This document shows positions 26,276 to 34,953 of a DNA stretch of 64,000 bases, piece by piece. Below the pieces are notes generated by a model, which saw only the letters and a program-made list of their open reading frames with translations, was not told the DNA's origin and did no database searches. A program made the position numbers and the translations under genes. Every line of letters starts with the position of its first letter. Position 1 is the stretch's first letter. The DNA comes from Peptoniphilus ovalis (GTDB lineage: Bacteria; Bacillota; Clostridia; Tissierellales; Peptoniphilaceae), in the NCBI RefSeq assembly GCF_018919265.1, contig NZ_JAHLQO010000005.1, positions 124,001 to 188,000 of the forward strand. The letters run 5' to 3'.

Positions 26276-27273
26276 AGACTTTCCTTCCTCATAATTACAA
26301 ATAAGAATAATATTCCGCCAAATAATTCAATAATTATTGTAACAACTCCCATTGCACTAAACACATGATACATTAGAAAATATGCACCAAGTAGCACAAC
26401 ATATCCTAAAAATAAAGACATGGGAAATATAAATTTGTGATCAAAACTTGGACAAAATTCATAAGTTAATGTTGCAACTAAAAATCCAAAAAATGTCAAT
26501 GGACCAACAAGCGCCGTGGAAACTGAAATTAAAATCGCAACTAAAATAAGTACATAGATTGCAGATTTATTGTGCTTTAAACCTAGATTTATACTAGTAT
26601 CTCTTCCAAGCGTCAAGACATTTAGTCTATTGGAGAATAAAACTACAAGAATACCTGCGATAATTACAATTGGAATTGCCACTGCAAAGTATCTTGAATC
26701 CGAATTATTTACTGATGCAAAAAGTCTTGCTTGTAAAAGGTCAAACTCCGATGGAGATAAAAGTCTTCTTAAAAATGCCGAAAAACTTTTAAGCCCTGTT
26801 CCAATTACAACACCTATTAAAAGCATAAAGTGAAGATTTCCATATTTTCCTGATATCATAAATCCATAAAGAAGTAAACTCACTAAGACCATAATTCCAA
26901 TTTGAATTACAAAGGAATCCACTCCATTAAATTCTAAAAACACATTCACTCCAAAGATATACATAATTATTGTGTGAATCGCAGAATAAACTGCTTCAAA
27001 TCCAAGAAGCGATGGGGTGATTATTCTATTTGATGTAATAGATTGAAAGCTAACTGTGGCTAAACTTTGACAAGTTGCTGCAATTAGCATGGCAATTACA
27101 GCATCGATTCTTCTTCTCACAACTGGAAGAAATGATGGCGAATCTATTGGCACTGGATTTTTATATTTTATTAAAAGAAAAATAAGCATAAAAGTTAATA
27201 TAGCTAAAGAGCTCATAATCAAAATATATTTTTGTAAATCTTTTGGATTTCTAAAGGATTTTGCACTTCTCAT
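26272..27273 (-). CDS. iron-siderophore ABC transporter permease (FecCD family), second
   Basis: 333 residues, around nine membrane helices. It shows the FecCD-type pattern, with VSTALVGPLTFFGFLVATLTYEF as the loop that contacts the ATPase, and LGLKHN before it. Resembles YclO/CeuC. It overlaps both neighbours by 4 bases, so the four genes form one translationally coupled operon. Confidence 0.93.
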   Translation of the reverse strand: MRSAKSFRNPKDLQKYILIMSSLAILTFMLIFLLIKYKNPVPIDSPSFLPVVRRRIDAVIAMLIAATCQSLATVSFQSITSNRIITPSLLGFEAVYSAIHTIIMYIFGVNVFLEFNGVDSFVIQIGIMVLVSLLLYGFMISGKYGNLHFMLLIGVVIGTGLKSFSAFLRRLLSPSEFDLLQARLFASVNNSDSRYFAVAIPIVIIAGILVVLFSNRLNVLTLGRDTSINLGLKHNKSAIYVLILVAILISVSTALVGPLTFFGFLVATLTYEFCPSFDHKFIFPMSLFLGYVVLLGAYFLMYHVFSAMGVVTIIIELFGGILFLFVIMRKESL

Positions 27274-28289
27274 ACTCTTCTCCTCTTATATAAAATAAGC
27301 CCAATAAAAACTGCTGCTCCAACTGTTCCAAGGATAAGTGAAACAGGAACTTCAAAGGGCATAATTATAGTTCTTGAAATAATATCTGCCGAAGTCGTAG
27401 CTATCATCCCCATGAGACAAACCCATGGCAAATTGCTTCTAAGGTCATCTCCGCGAAAAATACTCACAAGATTAGGAATAATAAGTCCCAAAAACGGAAG
27501 ATTCCCAATAACTGCCGCAACAACTCCTACGGCAAGGCTCACAAGTGATGTGCCAAGTAAAATAATTCTATTATAATCAAGGCCTAAATTTGTCGCTACA
27601 TCTTCGCCAAGCCCTGCAATTGTAAGTCTGTCTGCGATTAAAAATATAACTATTGTAATAATAATTATAAAAAACAAATACTCGTATCTTCCCCTTTGCA
27701 CTGAAGAAAAAGATCCTGCAAACCAAACTTCAAGAGACTGAGTCATATTAAATACAAGTCCCACAAAAGTTGAAATACTTGATACGACTGCACCAATCAT
27801 TATTCCAATTATGGGAACTATTAAAGAAGATTTAAGTTTTATTTTTCTCATAAATAAAAAGAAAATCATAGTTCCGCAAAAAGAAAATAAAATTGCAAAT
27901 CCCATTCTAAACATTAGACTTGCATCTGATTTAAATATATAGGCACACACTATCCCAAGTCCTGCCCATTCAATTGTACCCGTAGTAGTTGGCTCGACAA
28001 ATTTATTTTGTGTCAAAAGTTGCATTACAACGCCTGATATTGCCATGGCTGAGCCTGTTAGCATTAGTGAAGCTGTCCTTGGAATTCTAGTTATAAAAAA
28101 CATTTCCTTTCCAAATTCTCCGCTAATGTCATAAACTCCAGTTAAAAGAGAAATAATTGCAAGTGAAATAGTAATAATAATTGCCACTATAAAAGGAATT
28201 GTAAATAATTTCTTTTCTTGATAAGAATGAGGCCCAATATTTTGAGCCTCTTTCTTTTTAAATATTTTATTAGTCAAAGTTTTCCTCAC
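27270..28289 (-). CDS. iron-siderophore ABC transporter permease (FecCD family), first
   Basis: 339 residues with a polar N-terminal extension (about 30 residues) before the first helix, then eight or nine helices. IPRTASLMLTGSAMAISGVVMQLLTQNKFVEPTTTG is the standard FecCD entry motif, seen here as RIPRTASLMLTGSAMAISG. GNLPFLGLIIPNLVSIFRG is the ATPase-coupling region. Resembles YclN/CeuB. It begins 2 bases after the binding-protein stop. Confidence 0.93.
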   Translation of the reverse strand: MRKTLTNKIFKKKEAQNIGPHSYQEKKLFTIPFIVAIIITISLAIISLLTGVYDISGEFGKEMFFITRIPRTASLMLTGSAMAISGVVMQLLTQNKFVEPTTTGTIEWAGLGIVCAYIFKSDASLMFRMGFAILFSFCGTMIFFLFMRKIKLKSSLIVPIIGIMIGAVVSSISTFVGLVFNMTQSLEVWFAGSFSSVQRGRYEYLFFIIIITIVIFLIADRLTIAGLGEDVATNLGLDYNRIILLGTSLVSLAVGVVAAVIGNLPFLGLIIPNLVSIFRGDDLRSNLPWVCLMGMIATTSADIISRTIIMPFEVPVSLILGTVGAAVFIGLILYKRRRV

Positions 28290-28291
28290 TT

Positions 28292-29320
28292 TTATTTAGA
28301 AAAAGCGTCCTTTAATTCGTTAAATAATTCTGTGAAAGTTTGAATTGATTCATTCGTGTAAGTGTCGTTAGGTGCATAAACTACCTTGCCATTTTTAATA
28401 GCATTTGTGTTTTGTAGAGCCTGTGCATTTTCAATTACATCTTTTGCAGGCTTGCTTGTAGCTGCATCTGATGTAGCTGCATCTCTATCAAGAACTAATA
28501 GATAATCAGGATTTGAATCTGCAATTGCTTCAACAGACACATCATCACCCTTGTGGTCTGATGATGAATCAGCAATTTCTAAAGCTGGTGTCCAATCAAA
28601 CACATCATAAAGTGGTCCCCAAACTCTACCTGAATGAGGTGCTGAGAATCCAATTTCTCCACCTGAAACAACAACTGACATTATCTTTTCACCATTGTAG
28701 TTTTCCTTTGCTCCAGCTAATGCATCTTGGAAATCAGAAACAATTTTTTCAGCTTCATTTTGCTTGTCAAAAATTTCTCCTAGAGCAAGAGTTGAATCAG
28801 TAAATCCTGCTAATAAACTTTCTCCAGCATTTCCTTCTTTTCCAGAAACATCAAACCCTAAATCAATAACTGTTGCATTTGGTACAAGTTTTTTAATATC
28901 ATCATAATATTTTACAAATCTTTGTCCAACAATTACAAGATCTGGATCAGCTGCTGCAAGAACTTCTAGATTTGGTTCTCTGTGGTTTCCAATATTTTCT
29001 ACAGATTCATCTTTAACATAAGAACTTTCTGATGGCATTACATCCTTTGGTGCTGCAAGAAGTTTTACGCCAAAAGCTTCTAGAGTATCATAAGTTCTGT
29101 TGTCAAGAGAAATAACCTTCTCAGGATTTTTCTTAACTTCAACTTCTCCATGAACATCAGTAATAGTTACAGTATCTGTAGAAGAAGCCTTAGCTTCATT
29201 AGTTTCTGTCTGAGCATTCGCCTTAGCATTTGCATTTGCCGGTGCTTCATTTTTTGCACAAGCAGTAAGTAATAAAAGTGCCGACGCCATTATAGTTATG
29301 GCTTTAAAATTTTTTTTCAT
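28292..29320 (-). CDS. iron-siderophore binding lipoprotein (YclQ/CeuE/FatB-like)
   Basis: 342 residues. The lipobox LTAC puts the lipidated Cys near residue 21, followed by a low-complexity linker of Ala/Asn/Lys repeats (ANANAKANAQ). The periplasmic-binding-fold part has ITDVHGEVEVKKNPEKVISLD, GNHREPNLEVLAAADPDLVI and VVSGGEIGFSAPHSGR, characteristic of the petrobactin/enterobactin-type family. It captures a ferric catecholate or a similar siderophore outside the cell; the organism shows no siderophore synthesis genes here, so the ligand is probably foreign. A Fur-like box lies upstream at 29348. Confidence 0.92.
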   Translation of the reverse strand: MKKNFKAITIMASALLLLTACAKNEAPANANAKANAQTETNEAKASSTDTVTITDVHGEVEVKKNPEKVISLDNRTYDTLEAFGVKLLAAPKDVMPSESSYVKDESVENIGNHREPNLEVLAAADPDLVIVGQRFVKYYDDIKKLVPNATVIDLGFDVSGKEGNAGESLLAGFTDSTLALGEIFDKQNEAEKIVSDFQDALAGAKENYNGEKIMSVVVSGGEIGFSAPHSGRVWGPLYDVFDWTPALEIADSSSDHKGDDVSVEAIADSNPDYLLVLDRDAATSDAATSKPAKDVIENAQALQNTNAIKNGKVVYAPNDTYTNESIQTFTELFNELKDAFSK

Positions 29321-29347
29321 TATGTATTCCTCCTATTTATTTATAAA

Positions 29348-29362
29348 TGATAAAAATTATTA
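29348..29362 (-). promoter_or_regulatory. Fur-like box upstream of the siderophore operon
   Basis: TGATAAAAATTATTA differs from the 7-1-7 Fur consensus TGATAATnATTATCA at two of 14 arm positions. It is 27 bases before the start of the binding-protein gene, where repression by iron would be expected. AT-rich DNA makes chance matches common, so this is tentative. Confidence 0.5.
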
Positions 29363-29539
29363 ACTTCTGAGAAGAGTTTAACATAAATGATATTTATATT
29401 CAATAGATTTATAGTAATTTATTTATAAATATTTTTTCAAAATTTTTAATATATGTATTTTTAATGCTTTTATAAAACAGTAAAATTTTTATATAAATAA
29501 CTTTTTATACAATACTTTTTAAATAAATTAACACGTAAA

Positions 29540-29567
29540 AAAAGAGAAGCTCTGAGGCTTCTCTTTT
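29540..29567 (-). terminator. intrinsic terminator of the citrate lyase operon
   Basis: Read on the minus strand: AAAAGAGAAGC, loop CTCAGA, GCTTCTCTTTTTTT. It lies 41 bases after the citF stop. Confidence 0.9.
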
Positions 29568-29607
29568 AGTATGGTTATTATCTTCTTATTTTGTTAAGCT
29601 TTTTTTA

Positions 29608-31155
29608 TTAAGCTTCTTTTTTAATTACATCAATTATAGAACCATCTCTGTATTCTACAACTGCTACAATTTCATCAGAGAATTTAATTTCATCAGGTTT
29701 TCCTGTTAATTTTTCTGCCATTTTTTGTAATTCTTTGATGTCAATTGTTTCAAGTCCTGCTTCTTTAAATTTTTCAACAAGATCTTGTCTTCTTGGGTTA
29801 ACAGCAATTCCGTAGTCAGTACAAATTACATCTACTGATTCTCCTGGTGTACAAACTGTTGTTACTTTATCCATGATAATTGGATTTCTAGATCTTACAA
29901 GTGGTGCAAGTACAAGTGATACTTCTGCTCCAGGTGCTGTATCTTGGTGTCCACCAACTGCTTGGTTGATAACTCCATCTGATCTAGTCATTACGTTTAC
30001 GTTAAAGTCTGTATCAATTTCAAGTGCTCCAAGTAATACGAAATCAAGTGTATTTACTGCTGGAGTTGGATTGTTAGGATTTGCATATGATGATGCTGTT
30101 TGTTCAAAGTGTTTTGGATTTTCTCCAATTGATTTTGCTGCATCAAGGTCGAAGGATTGTGTGTCATAAATTCCATCAACTAAGCCTTCTTCAAGCATTT
30201 TTACCATATATCCTGTGATACCACCAAGTGCCATAGATGCTTTGATTCCATCTTTCTTCATGTCTTCACGAAGAAGTTTTGCCACTGCAAGTGTTGATCC
30301 TGCTGCTCCAGTTTGGAATCTAAATCCATCTTTGTAAAGTCCTGCTGCTTTGATGGCTTTAATTGCGTTATTTGCAATTAGTAAATCTCTTGGGTTGTCG
30401 TTAAATCTAATTGATCCAGATACAATTCCCTTTGGATCTCCAATTGCTTCAACTTCAACTACATAATCTACATACATCATTCCAATTGATGCTGGAATAT
30501 TTGGGAATGGTACAAGGTTGTCAGTAATTGCTACTACACAGTCTGCATATTGTGCATCTACTATTGCATATCCAAGTGATCCACAAGCTGATTTTCCATA
30601 TCTACCATTCATATTTCCGTATTCATCACAACAAGGTGCTGCTAAGAAAGCAACGTCAATGTGAAGTTCTCCATCTTCAATTGCTCTTGCACGTCCACCG
30701 TGAGAACGAATGATACAAGGTTTTTTAAGAACTCCTTGAGAGATTTTTTCTCCAAGTTCTCCTCTAAGTCCAGAAGATTGAATTCCTGTGATTACCCCTT
30801 GTTCTATAAGTGGAATTAATTTGTCGTGACATGGTGAAAGTGATGATGGTGCTAAAGTAATGTCTTTAATTCCCATATCTGCAATAACTTGCATTACCAT
30901 ATTTACAACATAGTCACCATTTCTTAGGTGGTGGTGGAAAGATACAGTCATTCCATCTTTAAGTCCACTCTTTTTAACAGCTTCTTCTATTGAGCCTAAA
31001 AGTTTCTTTTCTTTATTTCCATATCTAATTTTAGGAGATGCTTTTCTATCAGTTCTAAGATACTTACCTTCCCCTTCAAAAGGATGTAGCTCTCCAATAC
31101 CTTCAAGGTATTCTGGGATATCTCTTCCTACAGCATTTTTATTATAGTTCATCAA
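29608..31155 (-). CDS. citF: citrate lyase alpha subunit (citrate CoA-transferase)
   Basis: 515 residues. The alpha subunit swaps acetate for citrate on the acyl carrier protein during citrate cleavage. Family landmarks: MTVSFHHHLRNGDYVVNMV, the AAPCCDEYGNMNG segment, and HQDTAPGAEVSLV, plus GVAVNPRR-like GIAVNPRRQDLVE near the end. Length is normal. It overlaps citE by 14 bases and ends the citS-citD-citE-citF operon. Confidence 0.96.
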   Translation of the reverse strand: MMNYNKNAVGRDIPEYLEGIGELHPFEGEGKYLRTDRKASPKIRYGNKEKKLLGSIEEAVKKSGLKDGMTVSFHHHLRNGDYVVNMVMQVIADMGIKDITLAPSSLSPCHDKLIPLIEQGVITGIQSSGLRGELGEKISQGVLKKPCIIRSHGGRARAIEDGELHIDVAFLAAPCCDEYGNMNGRYGKSACGSLGYAIVDAQYADCVVAITDNLVPFPNIPASIGMMYVDYVVEVEAIGDPKGIVSGSIRFNDNPRDLLIANNAIKAIKAAGLYKDGFRFQTGAAGSTLAVAKLLREDMKKDGIKASMALGGITGYMVKMLEEGLVDGIYDTQSFDLDAAKSIGENPKHFEQTASSYANPNNPTPAVNTLDFVLLGALEIDTDFNVNVMTRSDGVINQAVGGHQDTAPGAEVSLVLAPLVRSRNPIIMDKVTTVCTPGESVDVICTDYGIAVNPRRQDLVEKFKEAGLETIDIKELQKMAEKLTGKPDEIKFSDEIVAVVEYRDGSIIDVIKKEA

Positions 31156-32041
31156 TATCCTCCTTTCTTAAAACTCCACTAGCAACTGCTAAGTCTAAAG
31201 TTCTTTGTGCTCCTACAACGATAGGACCATCAACCATTTTTCCATCAACAGAGATAACTCCAGAACCACGTCTTTCAGCCTCTTTAGCTCCTGCAATAAT
31301 TCTAAGAGCTTTGTTGATGTCTTTTTGAGTTGGTGTGTAAACTTCATTTACTGCAGTGATTTGTTTAGGGTGGATTACACTCTTTCCGTCAAATCCAAGA
31401 TCTTTGATAAATTGTACCTCTTCTTTAAAAGCTTCCATATCATCAAGATTTGTATTAACTGTATCGAAACATGCAATGCCTGCGTTTCTAGCAGCTAAAA
31501 CAATTTGGCTTCTTGCGGCAAAAAGTTCCCATCCATGAGCTGATCTAGTAGTTTTAAGATTAGTTACATAGTCAGCAGCTCCAAGAGCGATACCCATCAT
31601 TCTAGGAGAAGCTTTTGCGATTTCAACTGCATTTAGTACACCAGTAGGTGATTCAATAGCTGCCATCATAAGTGTTCTTCCTTGGCATCCTATTTCTTCT
31701 TCTACTTCTGTAATAATTGCATCTACATCTTTTACATCTTGAGCAGTTTCTGATTTTGGAAGTCTAATAACATCTACTCCAGCTTTAACAACTGCTTCAA
31801 TGTCTTTTCTACCAAATGGAGTATCAAGTGCGTTAATTCTTACAACAACTTCTGTATTTCCGTAATCAATTGTTTTTAACGCATTGTAAACTAAAAATCT
31901 AGCTGCATCCTTTTGATTAATACTAGTTGCATCTTCAAGGTCAATCATTATTGAGTCTGCACCGTAAATATGTGCATCTGTAATATTTGCTGGATTGTTT
32001 CCTGGAAGAAACATCATAGTTCTTCTAAGTCTTTCTTTCAC
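31142..32041 (-). CDS. citE: citrate lyase beta subunit (citryl-ACP lyase)
   Basis: Splits citryl-ACP into oxaloacetate and acetyl-ACP. The reading frame extends back to 32122, but that would overlap citD by 77 bases. The GTG at 32041 directly after the citD stop, with GGGGGTGA upstream, gives VKERLRRTMMFLPGNNPAN, the usual CitE N terminus, and 299 residues. The HpcH/HpaI-type Mg site is visible as IDLEDAT and in MMAAIESPTG. It overlaps citF by 14 bases. Confidence 0.94.
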   Translation of the reverse strand: MKERLRRTMMFLPGNNPANITDAHIYGADSIMIDLEDATSINQKDAARFLVYNALKTIDYGNTEVVVRINALDTPFGRKDIEAVVKAGVDVIRLPKSETAQDVKDVDAIITEVEEEIGCQGRTLMMAAIESPTGVLNAVEIAKASPRMMGIALGAADYVTNLKTTRSAHGWELFAARSQIVLAARNAGIACFDTVNTNLDDMEAFKEEVQFIKDLGFDGKSVIHPKQITAVNEVYTPTQKDINKALRIIAGAKEAERRGSGVISVDGKMVDGPIVVGAQRTLDLAVASGVLRKEDIDEL

Positions 32042-32045
32042 ACTA

Positions 32046-32327
32046 TCACCCCCAAGTGTATTCTTCAATTTCAGCTGCTCTATAGCAAGCTGCTTGAACT
32101 CTTGCTTTAATAGTATAGTCAAGTGCTCCTTTGTCTACTGCGACAACTTTTGCACCTTTAACGCCTAGTTCTTCTAAAGTTTCCTTGATTACATTTTCAA
32201 TTTGTCTTCCAAATTGTTTTTTAACTGAACTGTCAAGTTCAATGCTAATACCATCTGCATCACTAACTGTTATTAGGATGTCATTAGATTCTAAGGTACC
32301 AGCCATAGCTTCTTTTTTAAGTTTCAA
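32046..32327 (-). CDS. citD: citrate lyase gamma subunit (acyl carrier protein)
   Basis: 93 residues. It carries the 2'-(5''-phosphoribosyl)-3'-dephospho-CoA group on a serine; the conserved GTLESNDI places this at Ser14. The GISIELDSSVKKQFG and IEDKGALD-like VDKGALDYTIKARV segments match the family. The prosthetic group is made and attached by CitG and CitX, encoded at 37577-39903. First of the three lyase genes, after the transporter. Confidence 0.95.
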   Translation of the reverse strand: MKLKKEAMAGTLESNDILITVSDADGISIELDSSVKKQFGRQIENVIKETLEELGVKGAKVVAVDKGALDYTIKARVQAACYRAAEIEEYTWG

Positions 32328-32345
32328 GATATCCCTCCTAATGCT

Positions 32346-33635
32346 CTACATGAGCGAACCAAATAATATTGATCCTATTACTAAAATTATTCCTCCACCA
32401 AGTCTTGATGAAAGTTGAGCATAACTCATAAGGTCCATTCTGTCAGCAGCTCCTAGAACTGCAATGTCTCCTGAACCACCTCTGTTAGCCATACATAGAC
32501 CTGCTGTTACAGCAGAGTCAACAAAGTAAAATCCAACTAATTGTCCAACTAGGCCTGATCCTATTACAGCACCTACTACAATTAAAAATGCCATAACTGT
32601 ATTTGCTAAAGTGATTGCTTCTTTAAGTTCAAGTAAGTCAGTTTCAACACCAACACCAACCATTACAAGAATAACGATGTTTTTAGTGAAGAATGATTGA
32701 ACTTCTTTAGCTGCTTGTCTTAAATATCCTGGGATAATTCCCAAAGCATTTGCAAGTGCAACTAAAACTATCATAAATGCAAATGGGTGAATTGGAACTG
32801 CTGGAACTAGTGGATCCCAAATCTTATCTGCAATAAGTCTACCTAATTGATAAAAAGTTAGGGCCATTAAAATTGCTCCAACATAATCTTTTAATTGAGT
32901 TGTGAATTTTTCTTCAGTAGTTGAAATTTCTGGAGCATTTCTCATAAGAGTTTTTCCATCGCCTGTAAGTTTTGAATTCTTTTGTCCAACCTTATTAAGA
33001 ATACCACCAGCTATAATAGCAAATATGTTTGCAATAGTTAAAATTGAAATTGCAAAACCATAGTAATTAGCAGCTGCATCTCCAGTTACCTTTTCATAAA
33101 TTTGTGAAAGAGGAACTGCTCCTGCTCCATTACCTCCACCCATTACTGGAAGAACGTATTTAAGAACAGTATCTGCAGGTGATACTCCAAAAATAAGTCC
33201 ACCAGCAATTCCAAGAATAGCTGCTCCAAGAACCCCACCTAAGATTGCAGGGATATAACCAGCAAAGGATTTAACCATTAAGTCTCTATTAAGACCTAGT
33301 AATGATCCTGTGATAAGCATAATTATAAAAAAGTTTAAAACTCCCATTGGTTTAGAGTTTACACTTGAGATTAGTTCTGCATATTCAGTAGGTATAACAC
33401 CAAAATAATTTAAAGCTGCAGTACCTAAAAATGCAAGAACAAGTCCACCGCCTACATATGTGTTCCAGATTGGAATTCTTTCTCCAATTTCATAGAGAAT
33501 AATACCGATAGAGAACATTAAAGCTACCCCACCAGCTAAGTCTGTTGACAAAACTCCCAAATATGTCGCTATAAATACTAAAATTGCGAATGCTAATAAC
33601 ATTGGAAGATTAAGTCCAAAATATTTGTTTTTCAT
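32346..33635 (-). CDS. citS: 2-hydroxycarboxylate:cation symporter (CitS-type)
   Basis: 429 residues, about 11 membrane segments plus two re-entrant loops. The two GGxG loops typical of the 2HCT family are visible as VMGGGNGAGAVPLSQIY and MANRGGSGDIAVLGAADRM. It imports citrate (possibly malate) with Na+ or H+. It heads the operon citS-citD-citE-citF. Whether it acts as a symporter or citrate/acetate exchanger is not evident from sequence. Confidence 0.93.
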   Translation of the reverse strand: MKNKYFGLNLPMLLAFAILVFIATYLGVLSTDLAGGVALMFSIGIILYEIGERIPIWNTYVGGGLVLAFLGTAALNYFGVIPTEYAELISSVNSKPMGVLNFFIIMLITGSLLGLNRDLMVKSFAGYIPAILGGVLGAAILGIAGGLIFGVSPADTVLKYVLPVMGGGNGAGAVPLSQIYEKVTGDAAANYYGFAISILTIANIFAIIAGGILNKVGQKNSKLTGDGKTLMRNAPEISTTEEKFTTQLKDYVGAILMALTFYQLGRLIADKIWDPLVPAVPIHPFAFMIVLVALANALGIIPGYLRQAAKEVQSFFTKNIVILVMVGVGVETDLLELKEAITLANTVMAFLIVVGAVIGSGLVGQLVGFYFVDSAVTAGLCMANRGGSGDIAVLGAADRMDLMSYAQLSSRLGGGIILVIGSILFGSLM

Positions 33636-33891
33636 AAAACAACCCCCTTATAATTAATAATACACTACAAGTAGTTTATTATTCAAGGAATTTGAAATAT
33701 ATTTTATCTCTTTATCATAAGAAAAAATTGTTATGCTTACAAAATTTTTTATGTTTAAATTTTATTAAATTATTTTATATTTTGTGTAAAGTAAATATAA
33801 ATTTCCAATAAAATATTTTGATACTTAAAATTATATGACAAAAGACTGCCCCCGAACCAATTCCATTGTAGAATAGTCTCATAACTAATCA

Positions 33892-34818
33892 TTATTCTTT
33901 ATTTTTATAAATTTCTTTTATGCTTTCAATTAATACAGAGCTTGCTTGAGATTGATAGACATGAGGAATTGTCATAATACACTTAAGCCATGTGTTTTCT
34001 TCTGTTCCTATTAAATCATAAACTTCGTGGTTATCTGAATCCTCAAAAACATCTATATAATCATTTGCGATGAGAGTAAAACCAAGTCCCTTTTCCACAA
34101 TTCTTTTTGCAGTTTCAAAAAGTTTTGTGGTCATTATTACAGTGGGCTCAAAATCATAATCTTTGAAAATTCTGTCTTGAACTTTTCTCATTCCCCTGTT
34201 TTTTTCAAGGAGAATAAACTTTTCATCTTTTAAGTCTCTAAGATCCACAAATTTTTTGCCATCTTTTTCAAAAAAATTATCAAAGTTCTTAGAAAAATCT
34301 TTAGGAGTTATAAGCACAAATCTATCTTCTTTTAGAATATCGTAATTTATTTTGCCGTTTATATTTTTCTTGTGAACATGAGTAAAGGCAAAGTCAACTC
34401 CACCATTAAGAGTTAACTCTTCAAGTTGTGGGGTGTTTTCTTCTCTAATTTCTATTTCAACATTGGGATATTTTCTATTAAAATCTGGAATTATTACTGG
34501 CAATACATTTGCTCCAAGATGTCTTGTTATACCAATTACAACTCTACCTGATTTTAATTCATTAATATGAGTTATTTCAGATTTAAAGTCGTTGTAAATA
34601 TCAAGAATTTCCTTTGCCATTAAATAATATTTTTCTCCAGCAAAGGTAAGCTTCATTCCCCTAGGTTGCCTTATAAAAAGTTCAACTCCAAGTTCATTTT
34701 CAATTTTTTGAAGAGATTGACTAAGACTTGGCTGCGCAATAAATAATTCCTTTGCAGCAGCTGAAATTGATTTAGTATCTGCTATTGTCTTTATGTATAG
34801 AAGCTCTTTGTCGTTCAT
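33892..34818 (-). CDS. LysR-family transcription regulator of citrate genes
   Basis: 308 residues. The N-terminal winged helix (TKSISAAAKELFIAQPSLSQSLQKIENELGVELFIRQ, seen here as AAAKELFIAQPSLSQSL at about 19-35) is standard LysR. The C-terminal effector domain begins GRVVIGITRHLGANVLP. It sits between citS and a divergent CitMHS gene, so citrate or a related acid is a likely effector. A symmetrical TATAGG/CCTATA site lies in its promoter region. Inference only for the regulon. Confidence 0.92.
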   Translation of the reverse strand: MNDKELLYIKTIADTKSISAAAKELFIAQPSLSQSLQKIENELGVELFIRQPRGMKLTFAGEKYYLMAKEILDIYNDFKSEITHINELKSGRVVIGITRHLGANVLPVIIPDFNRKYPNVEIEIREENTPQLEELTLNGGVDFAFTHVHKKNINGKINYDILKEDRFVLITPKDFSKNFDNFFEKDGKKFVDLRDLKDEKFILLEKNRGMRKVQDRIFKDYDFEPTVIMTTKLFETAKRIVEKGLGFTLIANDYIDVFEDSDNHEVYDLIGTEENTWLKCIMTIPHVYQSQASSVLIESIKEIYKNKE

Positions 34819-34828
34819 TTTCCCCTCC

Positions 34829-34845
34829 TATAGGTTTATCCTATA
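34829..34845. promoter_or_regulatory. dyad operator candidate for the LysR regulator
   Basis: TATAGG, spacer TTTAT, CCTATA: a perfect 6-base inverted repeat of overall length 17, with the T-N11-A shape preferred by LysR proteins. It is 11 bases upstream of the regulator start, in the divergent gap to citM. Confidence 0.5.
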
Positions 34846-34953
34846 TCCCATAATTTAAATAAATATTAGATTAATTTAATTTATAATTATATTCTATATA
34901 ATAAGATAACTTAATGTCAAATGGGCATTATTTTTAATTTTAGGAGGTATTAT

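Noticed and set aside
29389-29403. ATAAATGATATTTAT-like palindrome as a second Fur box
   Set aside because: The palindrome is AT-only in its arms and does not fit the 7-1-7 Fur pattern; chance is likely in this composition.
33681-33698. ATTCAAGGAATTTGAAAT dyad as a LysR operator for citS
   Set aside because: The half-sites are unlike TATAGG/CCTATA in the regulator promoter, and the arms are AT-rich; not enough to call.
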